Notes: generated from the sequence alone by a model not told the origin. DNA of 37,241 nt from Bryobacteraceae bacterium (GCA_030039005.1 JASHQT010000350.1:1-37241); one strand, 5' to 3'. Shown: positions 17,801-26,720, numbered from the stretch's first letter. A program made the numbers and translations.

Positions 17801-19060
17801 CTGCCTCTTTTGTATGCTTCGGGGGGGCCTTCGGGACCAGCGAACCATTTCGTGAATCTCGGCGCGGCCAATTCTCCGGTTCCGATAATGGCCGGCACTC
17901 TTAACCTGCTTCAGCCGGGAACAAACATAGTTAATATCCTCAACTCGTTTCAGAACCCTTCTTCCTCGACGCCTTTGGGTTCTATCCTCTCGGAAGCTCT
18001 TATTGTTCCCGTCGAGCCGGCCGCCGGCCTCAGGAACCCGAATGCGTACGAGTTCGGAGTCACTATCGACCAATCGTTCTGGCGTAATGTGACGCTGAGT
18101 GCCGCCTACGTTGGGACGCTTGCCGAGCATCTCGCGCAGGCAAATCTTCCAGAAGCCAGGCTTCCGCAGATTCTGGAACTTGATACGGGGAATCTTGGTT
18201 CACCTTGCGCGAACGCGAACGTGCCGCTTGAGGGCGGCTTGTGCCCGACATTCGAATTCGTTCAAAGTGGCCATGTAAACCTTGCAGATCCGACTGTCTA
18301 TTCCTCTACTGGTAATTCCAGTTATCACTCACTTCAGTTGCAGCTCCGTATAGGTCGTTCCTGGCTTCAGGCGAGCTCAGCATTTACTTGGGCTCACTCG
18401 ATCGATGATGCTTCTGATATGTTCGATAACGCCGGATCGTTTGCCCTACCGCAAAATCCCAATAACTTGGCTGCCGAAAGAGCCTCATCCAACTTCGATA
18501 TTCGTCTTCGCTCGGTGTCGTACTTTGTAGCCGACTCGGCGTCCAGGCACGTGCTTCTTCGCGGATGGCGGCTTTCAGGAATCCTAACGCTGCAGAGCGG
18601 CCCACCGTTTACCGTTAATACGGTCTACAACGTCGCGCTGAACGGCCTCAATACAGACACGCTCGCGACCGTCCAGGGACTGGTTGGCCCAGGCGTTGGC
18701 GTCAGTGTACCCGGACTCAGTCGTCAGACAAGGTTGACATTTGCCAGCCCCAACCTACAGGACCCGGCGGCACAAGCCGACCAGTTTCTCTGCCAGCCCT
18801 ATCCATGTTACGGCGCAGTCGGTCGAAACACCTTTCGAGCCGCAGGCCTCGAGGATCTCGATCTGGCGCTTTCGAGAGACTTCGCGATCAAGCCGCTCCA
18901 GGGGCACAGGGTCCAGCTTCGAGCCGAAGGATACAACGCGCTGAACAGAACAAACTTTGCGATCCCTGTCAGAATCCTTGAAGCGCCCGGTTTTGGCAAT
19001 TCTGCGTCCACGGTTACAGGCAATCGCAGGCTTCAGCTTGTGCTCAAATACTCGTTTTGA
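14801..19060 (+). CDS. Oar-like outer-membrane beta-barrel protein with carboxypeptidase-regulatory-like region
   Basis: A 1419-residue outer-membrane protein of the TonB-dependent-receptor-like Oar family that is expanded in Acidobacteria. The GTG start overlaps the previous stop (GTGA). The N-terminus has a hydrophobic export segment (ALPKALAFALAFATFASCQ), possibly with a lipobox-like Cys. About 280 residues of unusual extension follow, including a regulatory-like beta domain (KAVTVSGRIVENA, then GLRVTIYGIAKETG). A plug-type motif (FSSNGLRSTANDFLVDGTDNND) precedes a long barrel. The protein ends LQLVLKYSF, with the terminal aromatic residue expected of barrels assembled by the Bam complex. 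No clear TonB box is seen. Family members are usually about 1000-1200 residues, so the extra N-terminal part is notable. The substrate is unknown. Confidence 0.88.
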   Translation: MIGTASAQSTALPKALAFALAFATFASCQDPQITAQLKGQVFLVSGANSCPNGNAQNPAPPSAVHPVHVKAVNQETGNPFPEDLIRENNSFNITVLKKGQTFALHFYYSTKEEYVVLYPPLEVGANKHQKPLKVTVPAETDIWHVCLMIIDPPATSTPNRKQEQGEHSEAGSGDDAGSFVRDTDDSFALSNFEPPQRAGDAAAEQKGKAVTVSGRIVENADSGSGQQPGKPPNLGGLRVTIYGIAKETGTQEYLNQGISKNSGQYTVPLESDPAKYDSYVITVVGKNYEAAISLTDSVGPQGDISVEKATGRIKETADIKPNLETPARGAQFDGELIQDLPLGIRRSIDSLVLLLPGIAPAAQTIGPDGPRFGRGLGSAGQFSSNGLRSTANDFLVDGTDNNDENGGGRRQGYLIPGSESVEAVGAFGTLNALYDARYGKAPGAQVDSSSLSGGARPHLTTYGLLSDQRFNAENYFDGLITHGSQPLTVGGRPVWIDGSPVTLDPIGPAHLPDTEITAGAVVSGAVPGLPDTFFTSSFEYDRVRTIQRLDFAVPSIADRGYHGTGATGLPIIDQSTNSYPATLAGDAFFSLYPFPNNPVGPYGPNTYTRDRPANADGLRTSLRLDHTFHFAGASFLGLRYSYENSNTLIPETGGALDSGLNVQSQPQSFTGFLSSTPTSKVANTLRVSWGTARYRLLGDRDASLVPSDFMPGDQFLLNTPVLADTTVSGSGPVTFQKPGLNTEGVIGPIGQLNLAGYSSVGADPFNFPQRRADSTFQLADTASFRHGRQTFTAGAEAWLITLNSNVNQNARPTVTFYGEPVITEQSPPTAPFGLLLSPTSLAALGVEGNVYQTFTTMSNTSLQLFRPQLDQFIEDDIHLGRSLELSLGFRFSFNGAPFSARFQNTYSPTGTFVSELNSALQQCPDRQAICNGIYNFLTNAFPPGFGQVYKAAPFGYSPRLGLAWDPVGDGRTVIRLGAGTYAGQLPAEIISESGELFPQSLPLLYASGGPSGPANHFVNLGAANSPVPIMAGTLNLLQPGTNIVNILNSFQNPSSSTPLGSILSEALIVPVEPAAGLRNPNAYEFGVTIDQSFWRNVTLSAAYVGTLAEHLAQANLPEARLPQILELDTGNLGSPCANANVPLEGGLCPTFEFVQSGHVNLADPTVYSSTGNSSYHSLQLQLRIGRSWLQASSAFTWAHSIDDASDMFDNAGSFALPQNPNNLAAERASSNFDIRLRSVSYFVADSASRHVLLRGWRLSGILTLQSGPPFTVNTVYNVALNGLNTDTLATVQGLVGPGVGVSVPGLSRQTRLTFASPNLQDPAAQADQFLCQPYPCYGAVGRNTFRAAGLEDLDLALSRDFAIKPLQGHRVQLRAEGYNALNRTNFAIPVRILEAPGFGNSASTVTGNRRLQLVLKYSF

Positions 19061-19239
19061 CGCCGATTATGGCTGTACACGGCTGGGTTACTCCCGTGAA
19101 ACGCCGGTTTGGGAAATAGGTCCGAGCAAGTCGGCTAGGCTTCGCCGATCCTCGTTTCCTCTACGCATTTCGATAGATGGCGCACCGAGCCAGTTAGGCA
19201 GGTGCGCCTTGAAGCGTATTTGAGCAGATCAAACCGAGC

Positions 19240-20337
19240 TCAGCCCATCAGCATGCGCTCGACTTTGGCCGCAGCCTCGTCCTGGATGCTGGGAAGCACG
19301 TGGGAATATCGCTCTAGCGTGAACGAAATGCTCGCGTGACCGAGCTGGTCTGAAATCACCTTAACAGACACGCCGGCGGCCACGGCCAATGTAGCGGCGG
19401 TATGGCGAAGATCGTACAAGCGAATCGATCGAATCCCAGCCGCGGCAAGAAGTCGGCGGAATTCGACCTTGATCTTTCGTTGTCTCAGGGGCTGCCCACC
19501 CTTGTGGAAAATCAGGTCGTGCTCCGCCTTACGCTGGCTGCCGAGATCTTGTAAAGCTTCCAGAACGAAATTCTGGAGTTTCACACTTCGGCGACTCCTC
19601 TTGCCCTTCGTATCGTAAAAGGTCCATGCATTGGACGAAACCTGGATCGTCCGGCTGACACTGGCGGCGCCACGCTGCCAATCGATGTCGCTCCAATTGA
19701 GCGCCAGGTATTCACTGGGCCTCATTCCGGTTGTCAGGGCAAGCGCAAACAGGGCGTACCATTCCGATCCCTCGGTGATCGTGAGGAATCGCCTGCATTC
19801 TTCAACGCTGAGAGCTTCCATCTCACGCCTCTTCAACGGTGGCAGATCCACTCCGACACAGGGATCTTCAACTAGCATTTTCCAGCGCACTGCTTGGCGG
19901 AATGCCGATTGCAGTACAGCATTCGTATACTCGATCGTTCGCGGCGATAGCCCACGGTTGAACATCTGCGCATCAAGGTTCTGAATGTCGAACTGAGTAA
20001 TTGCCCCTAGCGGCCTGGCACCAAGACACGGACGGATATGGAGACGCAGCAGACTTTCATAGTCGGTATAGCTTTTCGGTCGCAATCTTGGTTTGGCTGA
20101 TGTTGCCCACCACTGGTTCAGATAGTCGTCGAGTCTGATCGCGGCGGCGCGAGGAAGACGGCCAATATCGCGTTCTTGAAGTTTAGCGTTGAAGTACGTT
20201 TGTGCCTCACGGAACGATCTATGAACGGTTCTATTGTGGTACTTCCTGGTTCCCGTCTCCGGATCACGTCCAAGCGATGCGCGAACAAGCCAAGTTCGCG
20301 GGCCTCGTGAAATCAGTTGCCCTGCTTTTCGAGCCAT
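19240..20337 (-). CDS. Tyrosine recombinase / phage-type integrase (second lineage)
   Basis: A 365-residue integrase, not closely similar to the pair at the left end. The ATG at 20337 follows GGGAGGTG at good spacing, so the 14-residue upstream extension (to 20379) is rejected. It has an N-terminal Arm-type domain (RGPRTWLVRASLGRD), a core-binding domain (LDDYLNQWWATSAKPRLRPKSY) and an intact catalytic domain: LTTGMRPSEYLAL, a DTKGKRSRR strand, LYDLRHTAATLA, QLGHASISFTLERYSHV. All catalytic positions are present. No excisionase or tRNA lies beside it, so its element cannot be delimited. It may mark another integration event or be an isolated remnant. Confidence 0.9.
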   Translation of the reverse strand: MARKAGQLISRGPRTWLVRASLGRDPETGTRKYHNRTVHRSFREAQTYFNAKLQERDIGRLPRAAAIRLDDYLNQWWATSAKPRLRPKSYTDYESLLRLHIRPCLGARPLGAITQFDIQNLDAQMFNRGLSPRTIEYTNAVLQSAFRQAVRWKMLVEDPCVGVDLPPLKRREMEALSVEECRRFLTITEGSEWYALFALALTTGMRPSEYLALNWSDIDWQRGAASVSRTIQVSSNAWTFYDTKGKRSRRSVKLQNFVLEALQDLGSQRKAEHDLIFHKGGQPLRQRKIKVEFRRLLAAAGIRSIRLYDLRHTAATLAVAAGVSVKVISDQLGHASISFTLERYSHVLPSIQDEAAAKVERMLMG

Positions 20338-20969
20338 TGGACACCTCCCGGCTCGAAAGCAGGCACACAGTTCGCACACACGTGTGGCAGCGACACAGAT
20401 TTGCTTTGGGTCTTGAAAGAGGCTACTGATTGAAGTCTCAGCGCCCGATTACCGGTTACCGACAGTTGCCAAAACCCTCTTCGCATTGGCAGCACTCATC
20501 GCGCTGACTGGATGGCTCGAATTCGACGCACTGAAAGCATGCCAAAAACAGATGGTTTCGACACAATGCCATCGCAACGCGATTGTTGAAAATTCGTCAC
20601 CACAAGGCGTCAGGAGTAATCATCAGGAGTCATCTCCGAGGAGCCGATTTCAGGCCTGTGTTTTCCAGGCGGAGCTTCGTACGAAGTGGCGCGTGATACG
20701 ACCTGAGCACTCGCGGGCGGCCAGCGTTTACCAATAGTTGGCGAGAACGGCCCTTCCTGCTACCATTCGGGACCGCTGTGGCGCTCAATCATTAACTATC
20801 GAGATCAGGGTCCGCGCTCTTTTTGGGTTTGAACACGCAACTTTCTCGCGCGATTGCGCCGGCGGTAGAGAAGAATGAATAAACCGGGCCAAGTCTGCTT
20901 GTACTGAAAGCGCAGCGTAAGTTCAGGACAAGGACCCTGGGGGAAGCGGCGTGTGGCAGATCAGGACGC
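20338..20969. other. Intergenic region, nothing recognised
   Basis: About 630 bases between the integrase start and the end of the propeller gene. I see no protein-like frame on either strand and no convincing terminator or tRNA. It could hold an attachment site of the integrase, but no repeat is recognisable. Confidence 0.4.
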
Positions 20970-22877
20970 CTATTGGACGAGCCGGTAAAGGTCTACGCCG
21001 CCGTTATAATTCGGCACATAGATTTGCCCACCGTCGATTACCGGAGGATTGAATTTATTGAAGAGAAACGTAATGGCAAATTGCTGCGAGTCCCAGAGAA
21101 CCTTGAGCGATCCGTCGGGGGCCAGATGCACGGGATCATAGACTAGTAATCGTCCGTTCACTATGTTGGTGTTGGCGTCGCCGTACGGGATAGTGCAAAC
21201 AAGGATTGCCGAGTCCGGGTCGGCTCCGTTGCTCGACCCCGAGCAGAATCCCCCCGGCATGCCACCAGGAGGAACTCCACGCACGTCGGCGCTCGCGAAC
21301 TCGTGGCTTTGTGCGATATAGGTCAGGGTCCCGGTCGAACTGACGGCCCATTTGTGAAGCTGGGAATTCTCGCCCCAGGCGAAAATCGCCCAAGAGTTTA
21401 GCATGGGATCGAAGAACTGCACCGGCGTCATGTGGAGATGCGCGGTCTCGCCGTTGGGGAAGAAATTCAAGGTTCGAGGATCGTTCGGGCAGCTATCTAC
21501 CTGGCCGGGGCTCATGGTCAGCCAGACCGGCGGTGAGGCGAGCTTGCCGCAGTTGTGTTTGGGGTTCGCGAGATCGGCGAGAGTGGTTTGGCCCAGGCTC
21601 GCCGTCTTGATGGGATAGCCGATTCCATCTTTCCCGGCAGCAATGCAAACTCCGATTGAAAAAATGCAGGCGGGGCCGGCCGAACCCCAATCCTCGTCGG
21701 ACCAAGCGCCGGTGGCCATCGCGGCCGGGACGACCTGCACGGCGGGGACACCGCGGCCTTCCACCGCTGGCGCGACCGTGAAGGTGGCTTTCGCCATCGA
21801 TATGCTCATGCCGGCATTCACCGGCCGCCGAATGGCCTCCGATGGCGCGCTGAGGCCGGCAATTTTCTGCGGCAGCTGGGCCTCGCTTTGTCCGGTCCTA
21901 GCGAGGTCGGTCCAAGGCGTCCAGTGATCCACCACCTGCAGCTTGGCGGCGTTTCCGCCGGCAGCAGGCGTGTATTGTAGCTTCAGAAACGACTCGCCGA
22001 AGAGACTCTGGCCATCGAAGTCACCGTTTCCAGTAAGGAGGTACAGAAAGCCCTGCGGATCGGCGGCCACGCCTTGTCCGGCCATCCACACGCCTGCACC
22101 GTCGCCCGCTGTCATCGCCAACATGGGACCCATTTTGTTGGTCGCCACGTCGAATGCGAAGCAAAAGCCGTCGGCGCCGGCGCCGGTCTCGAAGATGGTC
22201 CCGGAACATCCGAACACCGTTTTTACTCCATTGATGTTAGTCTCCACTAGCGACGATCGCTGCTTGCGCATCTGCGAGTTGAACTCTTGTCCCTGACTCG
22301 TGCCTTGGATCAGCACCGGTGGGACAACCTGAGTGCCGTCGGCAACGTTCAGCACGAACATAAAATATCGCCCCGTTTGCGGGCTGCCGGATTTGTCGGG
22401 CGAGACCCAGCAGACTTGGTAGAGTCTCTGCGTATCGGGATCGATCACGCCGGTCGAGATGCACCCCCAGTGCTGATTGATGTTGTGGGAATCGATCTGC
22501 TGCGATCCATTGATCGCCATGCCTAAATTGGCTTGCCAGATGCCGGAACCATCGTGAGCGTCCACACCGCGCACCACGTTTGCCATAGACGGAAGCACCA
22601 TCACGTCGTGTGTGCCGAGATCAGTCTTTACGTTGGGCAACACGAGCGGCTGCGCTTCCATGCCGCGCGCATCCCCGACCAAGGGAATGATAGTGGCTCG
22701 GAATATCCCCTTGGTCTGAATCGAGGCTTGTGTCAGTTGGTTCTCGTGCGGATTCCACCCGCTCCGTGAGTTATCGAAGGACCGGGTGAGCCACGGTTGC
22801 ATGGTAGATTGCGCCACACAGTTCTGGCCTACGGCGAGAAGCACTGTGAAGATGAGAAGGGAATTCTTTGTGTTCAT
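20970..22877 (-). CDS. Secreted PQQ-like beta-propeller protein
   Basis: A 635-residue exported protein. The ATG at 22877 has AGGAG at good spacing. Residues 1-22 form a Sec signal peptide (KNSLLIFTVLLAVGQNCVAQ). The mature part is made of propeller-type blades with Trp, Gly and Asp repeats (VVRGVDAHDGSGIWQANLG, YFMFVLNVADGTQ, GRLLVYDPVHLAPDGSLKVLWDS, GGQIYVPNYNGGVDLYRLV) resembling PQQ-binding-like or outer-membrane assembly propellers. No quinoprotein-dehydrogenase catalytic or heme motif is visible, so an enzymatic role cannot be claimed. It lies 127 nt downstream of the heme-binding-like gene on the same strand and is probably co-transcribed. Several Cys residues suggest disulphides outside the cytoplasm. 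Confidence 0.8.
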   Translation of the reverse strand: MNTKNSLLIFTVLLAVGQNCVAQSTMQPWLTRSFDNSRSGWNPHENQLTQASIQTKGIFRATIIPLVGDARGMEAQPLVLPNVKTDLGTHDVMVLPSMANVVRGVDAHDGSGIWQANLGMAINGSQQIDSHNINQHWGCISTGVIDPDTQRLYQVCWVSPDKSGSPQTGRYFMFVLNVADGTQVVPPVLIQGTSQGQEFNSQMRKQRSSLVETNINGVKTVFGCSGTIFETGAGADGFCFAFDVATNKMGPMLAMTAGDGAGVWMAGQGVAADPQGFLYLLTGNGDFDGQSLFGESFLKLQYTPAAGGNAAKLQVVDHWTPWTDLARTGQSEAQLPQKIAGLSAPSEAIRRPVNAGMSISMAKATFTVAPAVEGRGVPAVQVVPAAMATGAWSDEDWGSAGPACIFSIGVCIAAGKDGIGYPIKTASLGQTTLADLANPKHNCGKLASPPVWLTMSPGQVDSCPNDPRTLNFFPNGETAHLHMTPVQFFDPMLNSWAIFAWGENSQLHKWAVSSTGTLTYIAQSHEFASADVRGVPPGGMPGGFCSGSSNGADPDSAILVCTIPYGDANTNIVNGRLLVYDPVHLAPDGSLKVLWDSQQFAITFLFNKFNPPVIDGGQIYVPNYNGGVDLYRLVQ

Positions 22878-22944
22878 GGTTTCTCCTACCGGCTCGGACC
22901 TTCATCGGCCGCAGCGACGGGCGGCCATGTGACGAGCTTCGTGA

Positions 22945-22983
22945 CCGGCAAGTACCCGCGAATGATTACCGCGTACTTGCCGG
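22945..22983. repeat. Perfect 11-bp inverted repeat between two co-directional genes
   Basis: CCGGCAAGTAC (22945-22955) and GTACTTGCCGG (22973-22983) pair perfectly around a 17-nt loop. The hairpin lies between the 23005 and 22877 genes. On the minus strand the T-run precedes the hairpin rather than following it, so this is not a standard intrinsic terminator. It may stabilise or attenuate the transcript. Confidence 0.5.
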
Positions 22984-23004
22984 GTTAAAAAACTCCGATG
23001 CGGA

Positions 23005-24003
23005 TTACTGCCCGCCGAAAGTCTTGCGGAGCGTTGCGACGGAGACGTGCGGCCAACTGAACGGCACCGGAGCCGCCGGCGGTTTGATGATGGGGAAGTT
23101 CAGGATGACCGTCTGCACGTACTGAAGTTGCATGAAATCGTGGAACGGATGTTCAATCGTCTCAATCCAAAAAGTCGCGAACATTACGGCGGCATTGGCA
23201 TTGGTTTGGAGGAAGGGAATATTCTCGATCCCACCGCCACCGCCCGGGACAGGTTTGGCGCCTGTCGGATTCGCGATCGTGGCGATGTTGATTACGATCA
23301 TCTTCTTGATGTTCTGACCTTTGATCGCCGCCTGCAGCAGCCGGGTAGGATCGTTGATCACCGTCTGCATGGGGACACCGTCAATGTCCGCGGGAAGCGG
23401 TATAGGAGGCGTATTCCCGAACGGAGTTCTTGGATTGGCGGCCGACTCGGGCACGGCGAGATTGAATTCCGGAAACCCGCTCACGGTTCCACCGGGCGGC
23501 ATAGCGTCGCCTATTTTGAAGGGAGCCGTGTTGACCGGGTCGAAGTTGAAGGTGCCACCGGCAGGGCTCACTTCAATGGCTGATCCCTCAGCCAGTACGG
23601 CGTTCCCGTGCGGAATGGTCGCCATGCGGGTCACGTTCTGTTGTTTGGGCGACGCAGGGTCATCGGGCGTCCTCACCCAGATGCCGGGCTCGATGTGTAA
23701 GGCGCCGCCGGTGACGGAATCGCTGATCTTTTGGAGATAAGTCAAACCAAATAAGTCGATGTCGGCCACGGCATCGCCGCGATTAGGGATGTCGGAACCA
23801 ATCTCGGTAATCCGTAAAGTCTCACTAGTCTGATTGAGCTCGAGAAATAAGGGTTGGCCGCCCAATCCATCGGGCCGCGCTATGAGGTTAAAGCCTTTGC
23901 CATGCCAGGTGCCAGCGAGTTCGGCGAGAAAACCGAGTTCTTTCGAGATATCATCGTTGGCCGGGCTGATGCGTACGGAGGGTATCGCGGTGTTTATGGG
24001 CAT
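23005..24003 (-). CDS. Heme-binding / nitrobindin-like beta-barrel family protein
   Basis: A 332-residue protein. The ATG at 24003 has GAGGAG at ideal spacing. The N-terminal region contains LAELAGTWHGKGFNLIARP, the GTWxGxGF signature seen in nitrobindin/THAP4-like and related heme-binding lipocalin-type barrels, followed by many beta-strand segments. The usual domain is about 150-200 residues, so the protein has a long C-terminal extension with a Gly/Pro-rich linker (NPTGAKPVPGGGGGIENIP) and Phe/Trp-rich strands. No signal peptide is visible. The gene precedes a secreted propeller gene on the same strand, suggesting a two-gene unit. The exact ligand cannot be read from the sequence. Confidence 0.65.
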   Translation of the reverse strand: MPINTAIPSVRISPANDDISKELGFLAELAGTWHGKGFNLIARPDGLGGQPLFLELNQTSETLRITEIGSDIPNRGDAVADIDLFGLTYLQKISDSVTGGALHIEPGIWVRTPDDPASPKQQNVTRMATIPHGNAVLAEGSAIEVSPAGGTFNFDPVNTAPFKIGDAMPPGGTVSGFPEFNLAVPESAANPRTPFGNTPPIPLPADIDGVPMQTVINDPTRLLQAAIKGQNIKKMIVINIATIANPTGAKPVPGGGGGIENIPFLQTNANAAVMFATFWIETIEHPFHDFMQLQYVQTVILNFPIIKPPAAPVPFSWPHVSVATLRKTFGGQ

Positions 24004-24564
24004 GATTCGCTCCTCGGAATCTAAGGGTCAGTACTTAGTGAAACCAGGACTAATTCCGTTTCACGGTGAATATATGGTACAGCCAACTGTAATAATTGTT
24101 TATGAATTGTTGTCGCGTCTCACGGGCACCACTCGAATTGCGAAACTAAGTCTTTGTTTACATGAGTCAGCGGGTGATCCGAGGCGAGGTTCAAACTTGC
24201 AAGCTTGTAAGCACGAACCTGCGGAGAAGGCGGAATATGTGCGAAAGCGCACAATCGATCCCCGCCAGGTTGGACAGCCGTGCGAGATCTGAACGAAACC
24301 AAACGATCCCCAGGGCGACGCTTCACGCGCTCTACAGCGCCGTCATTCGGGGTGCCTCTCCACTGCGCTGGTCCGGCTCTGCTCCGTCGCACCCCAGTCG
24401 TCACACCTCGGTTCGCTAGACGCTTCCCCTGAAACTACACGCCGCCGAGGAGGATAGGTGGCGATAACAGCCCTTCCCACCGGCAAACGCGGTAGGAACG
24501 CACCGGTCCTGAAGTGGTCCGGCTGTTGGGGGCGGATCGTCCGGCATCCTTTCAAAGCCGCCGG
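24004..24564. other. Intergenic region with small inverted repeats
   Basis: This lies upstream of the minus-strand heme-binding-like gene. GTGAAAC (24038-24044) and GTTTCAC (24058-24064) form a 7-bp inverted repeat, and TTCACGGTGAA (24060-24070) is a perfect overlapping palindrome. Both are 35-67 bp upstream of the start and are possible operator sites. Toward 24564 no protein-like frame is seen. Confidence 0.35.
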
Positions 24565-25539
24565 CTAGCTCACGCTGCCGGCTCGATTCTGATCTTGTTG
24601 TCGTTCGCCGAGATAACGTTCGGTTGTTTTGACCGAGACATGGCCGAGCAGAAACTGAATTTGCTCCAGTTCGCCTCCGGCCGCTCGACACAAGCGAGCG
24701 CACGTCCGACGCAAGTCGTGGGGCGCCAACCTATCGTTGCCGATGCATGTCGCGAATTCCTTGACCACGTGCCAGACCAGTTTCTCGGTTACGCCGTCTC
24801 CCCAGGGCTTGCCCGCGCTGCTCACCTTTCGGAAGATCTTTCCTGCTTGAATGCTCGCCGCTACCATCAACTCGCTGAGTGCGCTGTAGACCTAATCAGG
24901 TACCGGGATGGTACGGACGTGGCCGCCCTTCCAAGACAAGGCGACGATCGCCCAATGGCCTTCGCGTTGCTGCAGGTGGTCCACCGTCAGTTCCGAAATC
25001 TCGTGTCGCCGAAGGCCACACGACAGCAGAACCGATAGCAGCGCGCGGTCACGCTTACCTCGGAGTCGCGCGGAATCAAGTGCCTGCCAGAGTCACTTTG
25101 CCCGCTCGGGCGTCAACCAGTTGCCTAACCTCACCCCAAGCTTCTTGACGCATTTGACAAGTCGTATCCCCGCCGCCAGATCTGCACCAAGCAACCTGCA
25201 ATCTGCGGCTTCGTACGCAAGCCGGCGCCCCGCACCGAGACGAAGGTTGATTGTACCTGGCGCCAGATGACGCGACTCCAGGTGCATTCGGTATCGAACA
25301 CTACAGGTTTGCTGAATGACAAACGTGGTTCCGAGCAGTACCGGTCAGTGAATTCGTCGATGGCGTGACGATACCCTCTCTTGCGCATCAGGGCAAGAGA
25401 GACTGTTGATGACGGCGGCTTTCACAATGTCGAGATCGGGCAGTCGTAGGATTGTCTTCGCATGGCTGCGCGGCGGAGTTTCTTCTTCACGACCGTGGCC
25501 TCCAACGCCACGGATCAATTGTTTAGCTCTGGCCGGCAT
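24565..25539 (-). pseudogene. Decayed tyrosine recombinase (integrase)
   Basis: A full-length-sized integrase broken into pieces. The fragments read in order on the minus strand: LRLPDLDIVKAAVINSLSCPDAQ; after a frameshift near 25385, RGYRHAIDEFTDRYCSEPRL; after another near 25310, the core-binding part ESRHLAPGTINLRLGAGRR. A TGA at 25095-25093 follows LTPERAK. The same frame continues with LLSCGLRRHEISELTVDHL (first catalytic Arg) to a TAG at 24894-24892, then LAPHDLRRTCARLC and FLLGHVSVKTTERYLGE (box II, LGH, Tyr). Four lesions are visible. This lineage differs from both other integrase types in the window and marks an old, dead insertion. Confidence 0.85.
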
Positions 25540-25666
25540 CGGCTTCGGTCCGAGTCGCGCGTATTCCCCTCGAAGGCTTTACAGCTTCCCACAGCAGGAT
25601 TATGTTGCCGTTGGGCGGCCCATTCGCGGTCCGGGATCTCTGCTGTCTTCATCTTTTGTCCCGGCC

Positions 25667-26503
25667 TTATTGCTGAACCAAGGCCGTGACTCGCATGAAC
25701 GTGGCGGGGATGAGAGTGCCGCCTTCGCTCTTATTCTGTGAATTGGCCAGTTCAAGGAGCTCGGCGTGGAGTTGGTCCTCTTTGCCGCTCTTGCGCGCGG
25801 CCTCGTAGGCGTTCATGGTGGGGCCGTAGAATTCGCGGAAGAGTTCTATGAAGCGGGCCGGGCTTTGGTCGGGCGACGTGAAATAGAAAGTATCCTTCCA
25901 AATCGAGATGTTGTCCTTGGGGATTCCGGCTTGCGTGAAGCGCTCGATGATGTGTGCTTCGACTCCCCAGGTCATGGGGCTGACGAACCCTTCCGGCGGC
26001 GGGGGCGTGAAGGCCGAGCTGATTCGCAGCAACTGGGAGACAAACGTCGGATCGCCGGGGATCCAGTTACCCATAACGATGCGGCCGCTGGGCTTGGTGA
26101 CACGGACCAATTCCTTTGCGACCTCGAACGGCTTGGGTGCGAACATTGCCCCGAAGATCGAGAGGCTGATGTCGAACGAATCGTCCGCCACACCTTCGAG
26201 CCTGCAAGCGTCGCCTTCCAGGAATTTAAGCCGCGTAAGGCCGGCTTGCTTGGCGCGCTTGTTCCCGGCTGCGACCAAGTTGCGCGCGATATCGATCCCG
26301 GTCACCTCGGCGCCTTTGCGAGCCAGGGGGAGGGCTGTGGTTCCGTCGCCGCAACCAAGGTCAAGGATACGCAGACCGGCGGAAACCTTAAGAGTATCGA
26401 CGAGCGCTTCTCCGGAGTGGCGCATGAACGCGGCGATCTCCGTGAAATCGCCTTTCTCCCAGAGAGCTTTGTTGGGACTGACGGAAGCTGTGGTTGGGGT
26501 CAT
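25667..26503 (-). CDS. Class I SAM-dependent methyltransferase
   Basis: A 278-residue protein with a Rossmann-type methyltransferase fold. Motif I is ILDLGCGDGTTALPLA (about residues 46-61), and an acidic residue ends strand beta2 (EVTGIDIARNL, D71). LKFLEGDACRLEGVADDSFDISLSIFG covers motifs II-III, and VTKPSGRIVMGNWIP is the post-motif strand. This pattern fits UbiE/Methyltransf_11-type small-molecule methyltransferases; the acceptor is not deducible. The ATG at 26503 directly abuts GGAG, an unusually short spacing, and no better start is in frame. It is divergent from an AraC-family regulator 217 bp away, which is the likely controller. Confidence 0.88.
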   Translation of the reverse strand: MTPTTASVSPNKALWEKGDFTEIAAFMRHSGEALVDTLKVSAGLRILDLGCGDGTTALPLARKGAEVTGIDIARNLVAAGNKRAKQAGLTRLKFLEGDACRLEGVADDSFDISLSIFGAMFAPKPFEVAKELVRVTKPSGRIVMGNWIPGDPTFVSQLLRISSAFTPPPPEGFVSPMTWGVEAHIIERFTQAGIPKDNISIWKDTFYFTSPDQSPARFIELFREFYGPTMNAYEAARKSGKEDQLHAELLELANSQNKSEGGTLIPATFMRVTALVQQ

Positions 26504-26514
26504 CTCCTTTGATC

Positions 26515-26570
26515 GCGCAAACAGATTGCGCTCCTTTCTCGTCTACGTTGGCGAGCGGGGCCTGCAGGCC
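26515..26570. promoter_or_regulatory. Palindromes in the methyltransferase / AraC divergent region
   Basis: GCGCAA-ACAGA-TTGCGC (26515-26531) is a perfect 6-bp inverted repeat 12 bp upstream of the methyltransferase start. GGCCTGCAGGCC (26559-26570) is a perfect 12-bp palindrome. A plus-strand -10-like TACAAT is near 26581. Regulator binding sites are expected here; the assignment is inferred. Confidence 0.35.
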
Positions 26571-26720
26571 TGATCACCGGTACAATTGTGCTATGCCCGC
26601 TCCGCGACAACCATGCCCGGGCGTCGCCATAAATTGCCCGATCAACTGGGCAGATCGAGTCATTTTGCAGATCGGCCAGGGGCTTTTGCCGGGAATCCGA
26701 ACGTAGCCCCTAACTTAAAC

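Noticed and set aside
17405..18130. Minus-strand open frame of 241 codons inside the outer-membrane protein gene
   Set aside because: Arg-rich shadow frame of a continuous, well-supported 1419-codon gene.
3955..20969. Second copy of the tRNA-Gly 3' end as an island boundary (att site)
   Set aside because: Looked for matches to the T-arm and acceptor end in the intergenic regions and found none convincing by eye; a computed search is needed to exclude a short imperfect copy.
25766..26512. Plus-strand open frame of 248 codons opposite the methyltransferase
   Set aside because: The minus strand carries a complete methyltransferase motif set; this frame has none.
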